The notes under the pieces: generated by a model
Seen by the model: the letters and a program-made list of their open reading frames with translations, nothing else
The model's database searches: none
Told to the model about the DNA's origin: nothing
Part shown: positions 34,590 to 45,673 of the stretch, piece after piece
Position numbering within the stretch: the first letter of the stretch is position 1
How the letters are laid out: every line of letters starts with the position of its first letter
Translations under genes and position numbers: made by a program
Assembly: GCA_015680905.1 (NCBI GenBank)
Contig: CM027378.1
Coordinates: 86,085,501 to 86,149,500 of the forward strand
Source: Coptis chinensis
Lineage: Eukaryota; Streptophyta; Magnoliopsida; Ranunculales; Ranunculaceae
Length of the DNA: 64,000 nucleotides
Direction of reading: 5' to 3'

Positions 34590-36848
34590 CATCCCGGTGG
34601 TGGGAGGGAAAGTACGATAACCGATGGCGGAAAGAGTATGACAACACATAGCATTAAAAGACGCCTAGCCAGGGCACAAACAGGCTATATTCAAGGCGCA
34701 GTACTTTCCAGAATCACCGAATCGGCGGCTTCTTCTATGATTAGATCCGCTGCCATGTCTATAGCCTCGGCTACCCGTTCAGCGGCGTCCCCCCCGGAAG
34801 CGAGTCCCGCGACCGCACAGCGACCTCGGATAAGCGGGCGATGGTGGGAGCTTCCGGAAGAAGCGGCCTTCCTTGGTGAGGCGGTCAATCTCCTCCCGAC
34901 GACCTTCTTGGCCACCCTCTACTACCGGCACAGGCCCGGTAGATATCCCGGAGCTTCGTCCATGTCGGGCCTCATCTTTGCGATGGAGTCTTGCCGAGCT
35001 TCTTGGTGCCGAGAAAGGGAGTCCGGCGGCGGCGTGCTTCTCTTGAAGGACTTCGCTGGCGGAGGGCGGCAGCGTTCATATCGCGCCAGTGGGCGGCCTC
35101 TGCGGTCCTCAGCTCATCTTGGGCCCGGAGCTTGTCCAGGTCCGCGGCCGAGTTCTTCTCTGCTAGGTCGGCCACCTCCTTATCAAGTTCATCGATCCGC
35201 GCCCTGGCACCAAACAGGCCGCGGATCATGAAGGATATATCCAAACTCATCTGAAGAAGGGAACAAAAGTCAGAACACTCAAAGAGAGAGAAGAAAGAGA
35301 TCAAATGCAAAGAAAGTAGTACCTTCTCCCAACCGGTGTAGAAGGAAGTCCGGTGGGACTCAAAGGAGCCACCTTCGGCGTATGCCATATCTGCGGGGAG
35401 GTGAGACCCGTAGAACAGGGAAGAAGCCACGGCAGGGTTCTTCAAAGCTGAGAATCCTTGACCGTCAAGGTGCGGTTCCGGAGCTTGAAGGAAGGGCAAA
35501 ATGGAGGAATGGGCTCGTCGGCCTCCTTGTCGGTGCGGGATGCCACCTCCTTCCCGGGTCGCTGTTCCACTTGAGAAGGCGCGGTAGGTGGGATCGCGGC
35601 CTTAGATGGAGGGCCTTCTCCAGGGTCGGAGGGCCGTGGCCGTTTTGAGGCTGGGGGAGGAGATGGAGGAACAATGGTGGATTGGGGGGCAGCGGCTACA
35701 ACGTCCTCATCCGAGTCGCTATCAAAGAGTTTGCGTTTGTTAGCGCCCATGCTGGAAGGGGGAGAAGAGGTGGAAGAGGAATGAGACGGGGAGTATTGGT
35801 CTTCCCAAGTCTTCAGGGAACGATACGGAGTGGGGGCTGCGGAGCGATGAGCGGTATGGCGAGCAGGGGGGTTGCGGTGTGAAAAGTCGGCGGTGCGGCG
35901 TTTTTTCTTGGGGGGAGAAGTGACACGGGGCTTTCTTTCTTTAGGGGGGGGGGCGAAAAAAATGGGGCGCTATATTTTCCGATGGTTGCCAACTCTGGAT
36001 CAGATAGTAGGGGTAGCGGCGGTGGGCGGGTCAATTCGAAAGTATCCGCGACCGAGCGGCGCCCAAATCCGCGGATCTTACGGAATGTCGAGGAAAAGAT
36101 GTTGTCGTAGAGTGGTCGCGATCGAAGTCGGGCCGCCAACCTGAAAAAGACAAAACAACAAGTTGGATTATAGCGAAAGACATATTTCAATGGGGATAGA
36201 TAAAGAGCGGGACTCACCATGGGGAGGAAAGCGGATGATGGAGGTTCAACTCAGTGGAAGGTCAGCGGAGAGGAATTTTCCGGATATGTAGAGAGGGTAA
36301 TGGTGCCACAATTTGTCGGAGGAAGTGATGCGGAGGATAAAGTGCTGTTTTTTAGGGCGGAGGCAGAATGAGTGATAGCCCACACTGACTTCTTTGGTAC
36401 TCATCTTGAGGTAGAAGTGGGCGGCCATGTCGCGAACCGTTATCCGAGGTACTTCCGAGCGGTTGTAGTGGTTCGCGGCATACATGACCCTCCAGAAGTT
36501 GCCAATACCTTGGCATGGGGGGATGTTAAAATGATTGCACACCTCGACATCAAGACGGGTGAGAGGCAATCGAAGGCCGGCGACAATCTGGCCGACCGTG
36601 GCCACGAGACACCCTGGCTTGTGGGGGACCAAATGTGGGTAATAAGTTAAATCAGGCACGTGCTCTAAGATGACGTCAGCGGGTATCCCGTAGGCCGCTT
36701 TAACAGCCTCAAGATTAGGTCTACGACTACGTGGTGGTGGCGGCGGAAGGGTAAAGGCTTGCCCGGAGGTAGAGGGGGCCTCGGTCTGGTCAGGGGCAAG
36801 GCTGCGGTGTAAGGAGGAGGAGGAGGTGGCGGATCTAGAGACAGACAT
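34590..36848 (-). pseudogene. Antisense spliced gene of Retand2 (Transposase_28-like)
   Basis: Counterpart of 7994-10218. The start is ATG 36848 (MSVSRSATSS). The core is clean: RRPNLEAVKAAYGIPADVIL, GQIVAGLRLPLTRLDVEVCN, HFNIPPCQGIGNFWRVMYAA and SDKLWHHYPLYISGKFLSAD. Intron 1 is 36141-36217 and intron 2 is 35251-35322 (GT-AG on the minus strand), at the same codons as in Retand1. Exon 2 carries KRKLFDSDSDEDVV and SHRTSFYTGWEK; exon 3 begins MSLDISFMIRGL and is coiled-coil-like. Frameshifts occur near 36257, near 35450 and in exon 3 near 35050. The left end is approximate. Confidence 0.75.
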
Positions 36849-37375
36849 CGAGGACAGGGCGGAAGACACACAGTCACAACAAGGCAAAAAGGGAAATGAA
36901 GATGAACAGTTTCAAACACAAAGAGGAAATGCGCACTATAACAATTAAAGGAAGCCAGAGAAAGAAGGAGACCAACCTGAGGAAAAGATAGAGCAACCGG
37001 AGCAAGAATGTCAGCCACAGGATTTGAAGAGAACAACCGAGCGAGCGACCGGAGCTAGGAAGACAGAAGAAAGGTGAAAGAAGAGGGGAAGAGGAACTGG
37101 AAGACGAAAGAAGGGCTAAGTGAGAGAGAGAAGAGAAATCGGGCGGGCTTTTTATAAGAGGGGGAGGGCAAAAGGGTAATGGCAGGGGTGCTGAAATCGA
37201 GGGGACACCCAAAGGAACCAGCCAGTGAAAGACACGTGGAGGCACACGAAACGAAGAGGCAGAAGGTGAAACCGCATGAACACTCATGAATCCAGCTGTG
37301 ATGGGAAGAGGGAAGACCACGGTCGGCAGGAGGAAGGTAGCAAGCTCTCGACTCCCCGATGGAGATATCATCGCG

Positions 37376-37393
37376 GACTCGAGAGGGGGCATC
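37376..37393 (+). other. Retand2 polypurine tract
   Basis: CTCGAGAGGGGGCATC lies directly before the 3' LTR. Confidence 0.7.
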
Positions 37394-37741
37394 TGTAGTG
37401 GCATGATACCGTCTGGAAATAGCATGGGGATTTGGGCCGGACTTAACATAACAGTGGGGGCAGCGCACGCACACCAGATTGGGATGGCAGCACGTGGTCG
37501 CGGTACGGAAACCCTACACATGGAGGGGAGGGGACCGCGAGATAGGAGACAGGTGGAGGGTTGAGATGAAAGGAGAGTGGATATAAAAGAGGAGAGAAGA
37601 GAAGAAAAAAGTGGAGGAAAAGAAAGAAAGGAGGCGGCCAAGAGAGAAAAGGAGAGAGGTCTTGAAAGGAAGGAGGAGGATAGCAGTTTGTAAAGGGTAG
37701 TCTAAAGAAAGGGTTTGCCCTCACTATTTTGTGTTGTAACA
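37394..37741 (+). repeat. Retand2 3' LTR
   Basis: 348 bp partner of 28424-28769. The differences are mostly 1-5-base insertions or deletions and G changes. It is followed by target duplication ATACC. Confidence 0.9.
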
Positions 37742-38122
37742 ATACCCACCCCACCCCCCATTAACCAACATAACCAAAAAAAAATTATACTTATAATCAC
37801 CTAACTAAACTATTTTTCTTCTTTATATTAAAAACCCTTCATAGATTTTGCATTAGCCTAGTGGAAAATTGGTCATGGTTTTAAGAATGAGGTTTTGAGT
37901 TTAATTTATAATCTTGCAATATTTTGATAAATATACATAATATAAATAATATATGCAAATTATATACAATACATACTTAATTGAGGCGGGGTCGGGTAGG
38001 GGAACCCAATCCCCGTACCCGCCCCATACCCGCTTGGAAAGAGTCGGGGATTCTCCATACCAACCACATTAGGGTCGGGTCTTCATGGATCCCCGTCCCC
38101 ATGGGTAATATTTACATCCCTA

Positions 38123-39589
38123 TGTGATATTGTATATTGGTGAGAAAGGCGTACATGTACGTACAAGAAACCTTTTGCGCGAAAGGTTGGATCTTAATTT
38201 ATTTGTTGATTAGGGTTGGCAAGGGGTTCTAAGGACCGACACTCACTTCACTATTCTATTGGAGTGTTTGCAAGGTCTGAAATTTTATTGAAAACTGTGA
38301 AGGGTGGGTAAATGAAAATTTTGATTATCTTATTTTAGTTTTATAGAACCTTAATTGTTTATTTATTTATTTTTATAATCTTAATGAGTAATTTGTGCAA
38401 CTCTAGTTTTATGCCTAAGATTGTCTATAATTCTTTCTTCTAGGTGAATTATTTTCCTATATCCCACCTAATGGTAGTTGCTCTGGTGGTCTCAAGCTAG
38501 TAGGCACACATTTTAGTTACAGAGAAGGAAATCGATTAAACACTCAGAAAAAAAAATCATTTTTTTTGTAACAATTTAAAAAGTTAGGCCATTTTGATTG
38601 CCAGAGCAATATTATCTTTACGGTTGACATCTAATTAATAATTTATATTACAATAATTTTGTAAGAATCTTATATTAGTAACGTATACAATTTTACCTTT
38701 AAAAGTCTGATATAATCTACGATTATTTCTTCTAGTTGGCAATCTCTTCTCTGCATTGCACCTAATATCTTTTGCTGGTTTTGAGAAAAACGAATCCAAT
38801 TACTGAAAAGTAAACCCATTAATTAAATACACAAAATTGCATAAAAAACACTCTGCTGATCCCAGAAGCTTTTTTCTCTTACTTTGCTCCCATTCTATAT
38901 GTTAAGTATATGTAAGAATTTCAACATAAACAATTTTGTACATAAAATTTGATATTCATACTCCATATATAGAGCTACAAACTATGTTTATATCAGACTT
39001 TTTGAGGTGACACGTCTAATTAATATGTGTGATGACTCACGTACTATCTAGATACAATAATCCCAAATGAGAGGTATTGGCGTAGGGAAGCCAAAAAAAC
39101 CCACTTGTCCGTCTGTACACTTCATTACAAATCAATTTTTATTTTTTGGCTTCCACTAACACCACAACAAATTATGTTTTCCAGTTTTCCTCTTTCCCTT
39201 TCTTAATTTGTTCGGCTCCCACTATTTTGCAGTATACAAGTAACTTTTTATGTTCAATTACTGCTATATCAACCCATATTGGTATTTTGGGCCTAGGTTT
39301 TGACTTTTGAGTAATTTCTTTTTTTTAAAAAAAAATTGAAATTGAGTCCTAAACTAGGGAGACTAGAAAAGTCCTTGGACTATCAGAAACTCTTACTTAT
39401 ACTAAAAATTGAGTGAGACAAGTAAGCACACTACCTAGTTTGTAATTCTATATTTAACTATAAAAAAAAAAAGAATTACAAGAATAGAAATAAGTACATA
39501 TTTCCCAGAAAATTTGCATTAGCCCAATTCTCAAAAGGCACACCATCATTTAAATAATTATAAACTCCACTACTAGTTAACAAGTCTCA
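38123..39589. other. Unclassified repeat-unit sequence, unit 1
   Basis: AT-rich, no gene. It repeats at 41453-42930 and, up to the point where unit 3 diverges, at 45666-47021. It contains RY-rich and homopolymer tracts but no ORF conserved between the copies. Confidence 0.6.
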
Positions 39590-41040
39590 AAGCCTCTATG
39601 GCTTTCACAAATTCATCATGAGTTGAAGCATAAGCGCAATCTATAAACAACTTCTAAATGTAGGAACGCCTTGTATCCATGCTTGAGACTTTTGATACTA
39701 CGTTCTTTTTTAGATGCCAAAGGCAGAAACTATGGTATGAGTCAGGAGAAACCTTTGGGATATTTGTAACCTGCCCATGATGCCTATCAGAAAAATATAT
39801 ATATAATTCTCCTTTGAGGCGAAACAACCTTCTTCAAATTCTCTAAAAACCACTCCCAATTTGCGTCATCCTCTAAAACTACTATTCCAAAGGCCAATGG
39901 AAATATCCCTAAATTAAGAATTGGAATACTTAGTAGCAATCATATTTAAGTAACAACACAAAAAAAAAATGTACATAATTTGATGCTCAATTATTAAAGC
40001 ATAATTACAGACTCTATAACTAAAACATCTTAAAATGAATTTTGAACATACCTTGATCAGCATTTTTCGATGTTGCCAATAACAAACAACCCTTGTATTT
40101 CGCCTTAAAAAAGTGTCATCCAAGCAGACCATAGGACAGCAGTAATTAAATCCATGAATACACGCCTCAAATGATATAAAAAGTACGCCTCACAAACTGG
40201 CGTGTATTCTTGTCTAATTCCAACTGAATATGACTACCAGGGTTGGTTCTCTATAAAGCATATGTATACCATTCCAACAGTGTATACGAAAAAACATCAT
40301 CCCCATATACCTCCTTCATAGCCAATTCTTTACTTGTATATGCATAATAATAAGTCAAATCCAGTCCATAATCTCTTTTGAATTATTTTATTATGTCTTT
40401 GGCTTTTAACAGCGGGTAGTCCTTCACTTGATCAATAACAACACTCTTCACAAGTTGACTCGTCATCCTAGGATTCAATGAATCCTTAAAACCAGCACCA
40501 CATGTATGATTAGGTTCCATTTAAGTAATTTCAAATAATTGGGTAATATTAAACTTCGCAGTTGCATGAATTCTCTAAGGACACCCCATCTCCATATAGT
40601 TTCCACAAACCGTCGTCACAAAATAGGGGCTATTCTTTTTCACTTGTAAATAAATTCATTCTCATTGCAATATTTCAATAAAATATTCCTAAATTCAACC
40701 GCACCACCAGAAAACCTTTGTCCAACCCTAGTAATCAATGTTGCCCACAAACTAGATTTCAAAGGATTGCGTACGTACTTCCGAAGTTGGTGCAAACAAC
40801 ATGCTACAATTCTTAACCTCATCACAAATCAAATTTTGAATTGAGTCATCCAAACCAACAAAAATCTTAAAGGAGGAAATTCTTTTTGCACAAAGAAATA
40901 AAGCAAATGATTGTAATTCCGAATCAGTATCAATTGAAGACTTTTTCTCATCACGAATAAAATAAAGCTTACAAGCCAATGGGGTAACATCTTGCCATTT
41001 CTCATATGTTTTGCGCTTAAGTGCGCTAACTATAGAATCC
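39590..41040 (-). pseudogene. MULE transposase fragment, unit 1
   Basis: Mutator-like transposase remnant. Readable on the minus strand are the N-terminal DNA-binding region (GQRFSGGAVEFRNILLKYCN, CPWRIHAT-like), MVCLDDTFLR (first catalytic Asp region) and, after a probable intron or break, FPLAFGIVVSEDD and SDRHHG. The end at 41040 is cut where unit 2 begins, so the N-terminus is missing. Stops and shifts abound. Confidence 0.7.
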
Positions 41041-41452
41041 ATACCCGCCCCACCAGGGTATTAGATTCCCCATACCCGCCCCACCCCCCATTAACCAACT
41101 TAACCAAAAAAAATAAATTATATTTAGAATCATCTAACTAAACTATTTTTCTTCTTTATATTAAAGACCCTTCATATATTTTGCATTAGCCTAGTGGAAA
41201 ATTATGTTGGTCATGGTTTTAAGAATGATGTCTTGAGTTTAATTTATAATCTTGCAATATTTTGATAAATATACATAATATAAATAAATATATGCAAATT
41301 ATATACAGTAATACATACTTAATTGGGGCAGGGTCGAGTAGGAGATCCCAATCCCCATACCCGTTTGGAAGGAGTCGGGGATTTCCCATACCCGCCCCAT
41401 TAAGGTCGGGTCTTCATGGTCCCCGTCCCCATGGGTAATATTTACATCCCTA
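41041..41452. mobile_element. hAT-like non-autonomous element, copy 2 (5'-truncated)
   Basis: Lacks its left end because of the unit 1/unit 2 junction. The right end ATTTACATCCCTA is present. The flank reads TGTACGTGATAC, the usual TGTGATAC with four extra bases. Confidence 0.7.
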
Positions 41453-42934
41453 TGTACGTGATACTGGTATATTGGTGAGAAAGGCGTACGTGTACAAGAA
41501 ACCTTTTGCGCGAAAGGTTGGATCTTAATTTATTTGTTGATTAGGGTTGGCAAGGGGCTCTAAGGACCGACACTCACTAATTCACTATTCTATTGGAGAG
41601 TTTGCAAGGTCTGAAATTTTATTGAAAAATGTGAAGGGTGGGGAAATAAAAATTATGATTATCTTATTTTAGTTTTATAGAACCTTAATTGTTTATTTAT
41701 TTATTTTTATAATCTTAATGAGTAATTTGTGCAACTCTTGTTTTATGCCTAAGATTGTCTATAATTCTTTCTTCTAGATGAATTATTTTCCTATATCCCA
41801 CCTAATGGTAGTTGCTCTGGTGGTCTCGATCTAGCTAGTAGGCACACATTTTAGCTACAGTGAAGGAAATCGATTAAACACTCGAAAAAAAAAAAAAAAA
41901 AAAAAAAAAAATATTTTTTTGTAACAGTTTAAAAAGTTAGGCCATTTTGATTGCCAGAGTAATATTATCTTTACGGTTGACATCTAATTAATAATTTATA
42001 TTACAATAATTTTGTAAGAATCTTATATTAGTAACGTATACAATTTTACATTTAAAGGTTTGATATAATCTATGCATGATTCTTTCTTGGCAGTCTCTTC
42101 TCTGCATTGCACCTAACATCTTTTGGTGGTTTTGAGAAAAAGGAATCCAATTACTGAAAAGTAAACCCATTAAATGCACAAAATTGCATAAAAACACTCT
42201 GCTGTTCCCATAAGCTTTTTTTCTCTTACTTTGCTCCCATTCTATATGTCAAGTATATGTAAGAATTTCAACATGAACAATTGTGTACATAAAAATTGAT
42301 ACTCATACTCCATATATATAGAGCTACAAACTGTGTTTATATTAGACTTTTTGAGGCGACACGTCTAATTAATATGCGTGATGACTCACTACCTAGATAC
42401 AATAATCCCAAACGTGAGGTATTGGTGTAGGGAAGCCAAAAAAAACCCCACTTGTCCATCTGTACGCTTCATTACAAATCAATTTTCATTTTTTGGCTTC
42501 CGCTAACACCACAACAAATTATGTTTTCCTCTGTCCCTTTCTTAATTTGTTCGGCTCCCACTGTTTTGCAGTATACAAGTAACGTTTTATGTTCAATTAC
42601 TGCTATATCAACCCATATTGATATTTTGGGCCTTGGTTTTGACTTTTGAGTAATTTTTTGTTTTTTAAAAAATAAATTGAAATTGAGTCCTAAACTAGGG
42701 AGACTAGAAAAGTCCTTGGACTATCAGAAATGATTACTTATACTAAAAATGGAGTGAGACAAGTAAGCACACTCCCTAGTCTATAATTCTGTATTTAACT
42801 ATAAAAATAAAAAAAATAATAAAAAAAAAATTACAAGAATAGAAATAAGTACCTATATTTCCCGGAAAATATGCATTAGCCCAATTCTCATAAAGCACAT
42901 CATCATTCAAAAAATTATAAACTCCACTTCTAGC
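41453..42934. other. Unclassified repeat-unit sequence, unit 2
   Basis: Copy of 38123-39589. It contains an uninterrupted run of about 28 A at roughly 41884-41911 where unit 1 has 9, so slippage differs between units. No gene. Confidence 0.6.
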
Positions 42935-44553
42935 TAACTAGTCTCAAAACCTCTATGGTTTTCACGAATTCATCATGAGTTGCAACATAAGCGCAATCTA
43001 TAAACAACTTCTAAATGTAGGAACGCCTTGTATCCATGCTTGAGACTTTTGATACTACGTTCTTCTTTAGATGTCAAAGGCAAAAACTATGGTATGAGTC
43101 AGGAGAAACCTTTGGGATATTTGTAACCAGCCCATGATGCCTATCAGAAAAAATATATATATAATTCTCCTTTAAGGCAAAACAACCTCCTTCAAATTCT
43201 CTAAAAACCACTCCCAATTTGTGTCATCCTCTGAAACTACTATTCCAAAGGCCAATGGAAATATCCCTAAATTAAGAATTGGAATACTTAGTAGCAATCA
43301 TATTTAAGTAACAACTCAAAAAAAATTGTACATAATTTGATGCTCAAATATTAAAGCACAATTACAGACTCTATAACTAAAACATCTTAAAATGAATTTT
43401 GAACATACCTTGATCAGCATTTTTCGATGTTGCCAATAACAAACAACCCTTGTATTTCGCCTTAAAAAAAGTGTCATCCAAGCAGACCATAGGACGGCAG
43501 TAATTAAATCCATGAATACACGCCTCAAATGATATAAAAAGTTCGCCTCACAAACTGGCGTGTATTCTTGTCTAATTCCAACTGAATATGACTACCAGGG
43601 TTGGTTCTCTGTAAAACATATGTATACCATTCCAACAGTGTATAAGAAAAAGCATCATCCCCATATACCTCCTTCATCGCTAATTCTTTACCTGTGTGCG
43701 CATAATAATAAGTTAAATCCAGTCCATAATCTCTTTTGAATTATTTTATTATGTCTTTGGGTTTCAACAGCAGGTAGTCCTTCACTTGATCAATAACAAC
43801 ACTCTTCACAACAAGTTGACTCGTCATCCTAGGATTCAATGAATCCTTAAAACCAACACCACATGTATGATTAGGTTCCATTTTAGTAATTTCAAATAAT
43901 TGGGTAATATTAAACCTCGCAGTTGCATGAATTCTCCAAGGACACCCCATCTCCATATAGTTTCCACAAACCGTCATCACAAAATAGGGGCTATTCTTTT
44001 TCACTTGTAAATAAATTCATTCTCATTGCAATATTTCAATAAAATATTCCTAAATTCAACCGCACCACCAGAAAACCTTTGTCCAACCCCAGTAATCAAT
44101 GTTGCCCACAAACTAGATTTCAAAGGATTGCGTATGTACTTCCGAAGTTGGTGCAAACAACATGCTACAATTCTTAACCTCATCACAAATCAAATTTTGA
44201 ATTGAGTCATCCAAACCAACAAAAATCTTAAAGGAGGAAATTCTTTTTGCACAAAGAAATAAAGCAAATGATTGTAATTCCGAATCAGTATCAATTGATG
44301 AATTTTTCTCACCACGAATAAAATAAAGCTTACAAGCCAATGCGGTAACATCTTGCCATTTCTCATATATGTTGCGCTTAAGTGTGCTAATTGTAGAATC
44401 CAACCCAATACAAATAGCAAGTGTGTCATACATATATGATATCACAACAAAAACATGATTATCCTTTTGAATTGCATGTGAATCATTTGTATATGAAATC
44501 AAAGACAACTTAATATTTTGCATTTCAACTGCACGACAGAGAAAAAAAAACAC
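42935..44553 (-). pseudogene. MULE transposase fragment, unit 2
   Basis: Fuller copy of 39590-41040. From 44553 on the minus strand: an N-terminal domain (ISYTNDSHAI, KRNIYEKWQDV, FALFLCAKRISSFKIFVG), then the MuDR-type DNA-binding region with FSGGAVEFRNILLKYCNENE, MGCPWRIHATARFN and NHTCGVGF (zinc-binding C...H-x-C). Then comes YCRPMVCLDDTF-like sequence in a shifted frame and SDRHHGLV. The final catalytic Glu is not found. Broken by at least three stops. No terminal repeats were identified. Confidence 0.75.
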
Positions 44554-45152
44554 ATACTTATTATGTCTGTAGGAAAATATAAACCGAATAAAATCATGAT
44601 TTTATGTGATTCCCGTTGCATATTTAAATGAAAACTAAGAAGGTAAAGTGTTCAATATAGGAAAATTTATAATACCATTTAAAAAAAAAAAAACCACAGA
44701 AACACAATATGCACTTATATGAAATACAAGTGAAATAACAATATAATGCATTTTAAAATGAGAAAAGAGTTTGACATTAATAATACCAAGGTTTGTACTG
44801 ACGGAATTTCTGTACATTGAGATTGTGGAAGAAATAAATTTGAAATAAAAAGAAGGAATTTAAGTGAAGAAAATGAATCACAGAAACTGTGAATAGAAGT
44901 ATTTTTTTTTTTTTTTTTTTAATGAAAAACGATTAAAGGGTAAAAAGAGAAGACGAAAAAGTTTGAAAAAAAGGTTTGGCAGGCAGTCTCGAGTCATATC
45001 CCCAAATTCATAAACATTTTAAAAAATAACAACTTTTAGTAATGAAAATAACCAAAATGATATTAAAACCCAAAAATAATACTTCTAGGTCTTTAAAAGT
45101 AATTTTTTCGGTGAAGTAGCTCTGTAGCGGTCAATTTCTTGTTGTGTGATAC
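44554..45152. other. Spacer between MULE remnant and hAT copy 3
   Basis: AT-rich with a run of about 22 T at roughly 44900. No coding or structural feature is recognised. This is mostly the part missing at the unit 1/2 junction. Confidence 0.5.
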
Positions 45153-45665
45153 TAGGGATGTAAATGGGGCGGGTTTGCCATCTCCGACTTCAATTTCACT
45201 CTCTATAGCTGCCCTATCCCCACTCGAGAGGTAATTGAGGATTCCCCATACCCGCCCCACTAGGGTATTAGATTCCCCATACCCACCCCACCGCCCATTA
45301 ACCAACTTAACCAAAAAAAATAAATTATATTTATAATCACCTTACTAAACTATTTTTCTTCTTTATATTAAAGACCCTTCATAGATTTTGCATTAGCCTA
45401 GTGGAACATTGGTCATGGTTTTAAGAATGAGGTCTTGAGTTTAATTTATAATCTTGCAATATTTTGATAAATATACATAATATAAATAAATATATGCAAA
45501 TTATATAAAATAATACATACTTAATTAGGGCGGGGTCGAGTAGGAGATCCCAATCCCCATACCCGCCCCATACCTGTTTGGAAGTAGTCGGGGATTTTCC
45601 ATACCTGCCCCATTAAGGTCGGGTCTTCATGGTCCGCGTCCCCATGGGTAATATTTACATCCCTA
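45153..45665. mobile_element. hAT-like non-autonomous element, copy 3 (complete)
   Basis: 513 bp. Ends TAGGGATGTAAATGGGG and ATTTACATCCCTA; perfect 8-bp target duplication TGTGATAC at 45145-45152 and 45666-45673. G/C-rich sub-terminal blocks (CCCCATACCCGCCCC, GGGGCGGG-like) flank an AT-rich centre. No coding capacity. Confidence 0.85.
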
Positions 45666-45673
45666 TGTGATAC

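Larger units (their letters stand above)
28424..37741 (+). mobile_element. Retand2: degenerate Tat/Retand-type Ty3/gypsy element
   Basis: 9,318 bp with LTRs 28424-28769 and 37394-37741 and target duplication ATACC (28419-28423, 37742-37746). The layout mirrors Retand1 on the opposite strand: gag, protease, RT, two RNase H, integrase, then an antisense spliced gene before the polypurine tract. Almost every domain is broken by short indels. The LTRs differ by many short indels, so it looks much older than Retand1 or less accurately sequenced. It is inserted in hAT-like copy 1. Its LTR sequence is unlike that of Retand1, so it is a different family of the same lineage. Confidence 0.9.
28367..38122. 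mobile_element. hAT-like non-autonomous element, copy 1 (interrupted by Retand2)
   Basis: Left part 28367-28423, right part 37742-38122. The left end TAGGGATGTAAATGGGG and right end ATTTACATCCCTA are inverted repeats. The flanks are TGTGATAC (28359-28366) and TGTGATAT (38123-38130), an 8-bp target duplication with one difference. An 8-bp duplication and a TAGGG-type TIR fit the hAT superfamily. No transposase frame. Class is inferred from ends only. Confidence 0.75.

Noticed and set aside
36874-37641. Minus-strand Ser/Leu/Pro-rich ORF of 255 codons
   Set aside because: Arises from purine-rich sequence of the Retand2 3' LTR and the upstream end of the antisense gene; a similar shadow appears over the 5' LTR.
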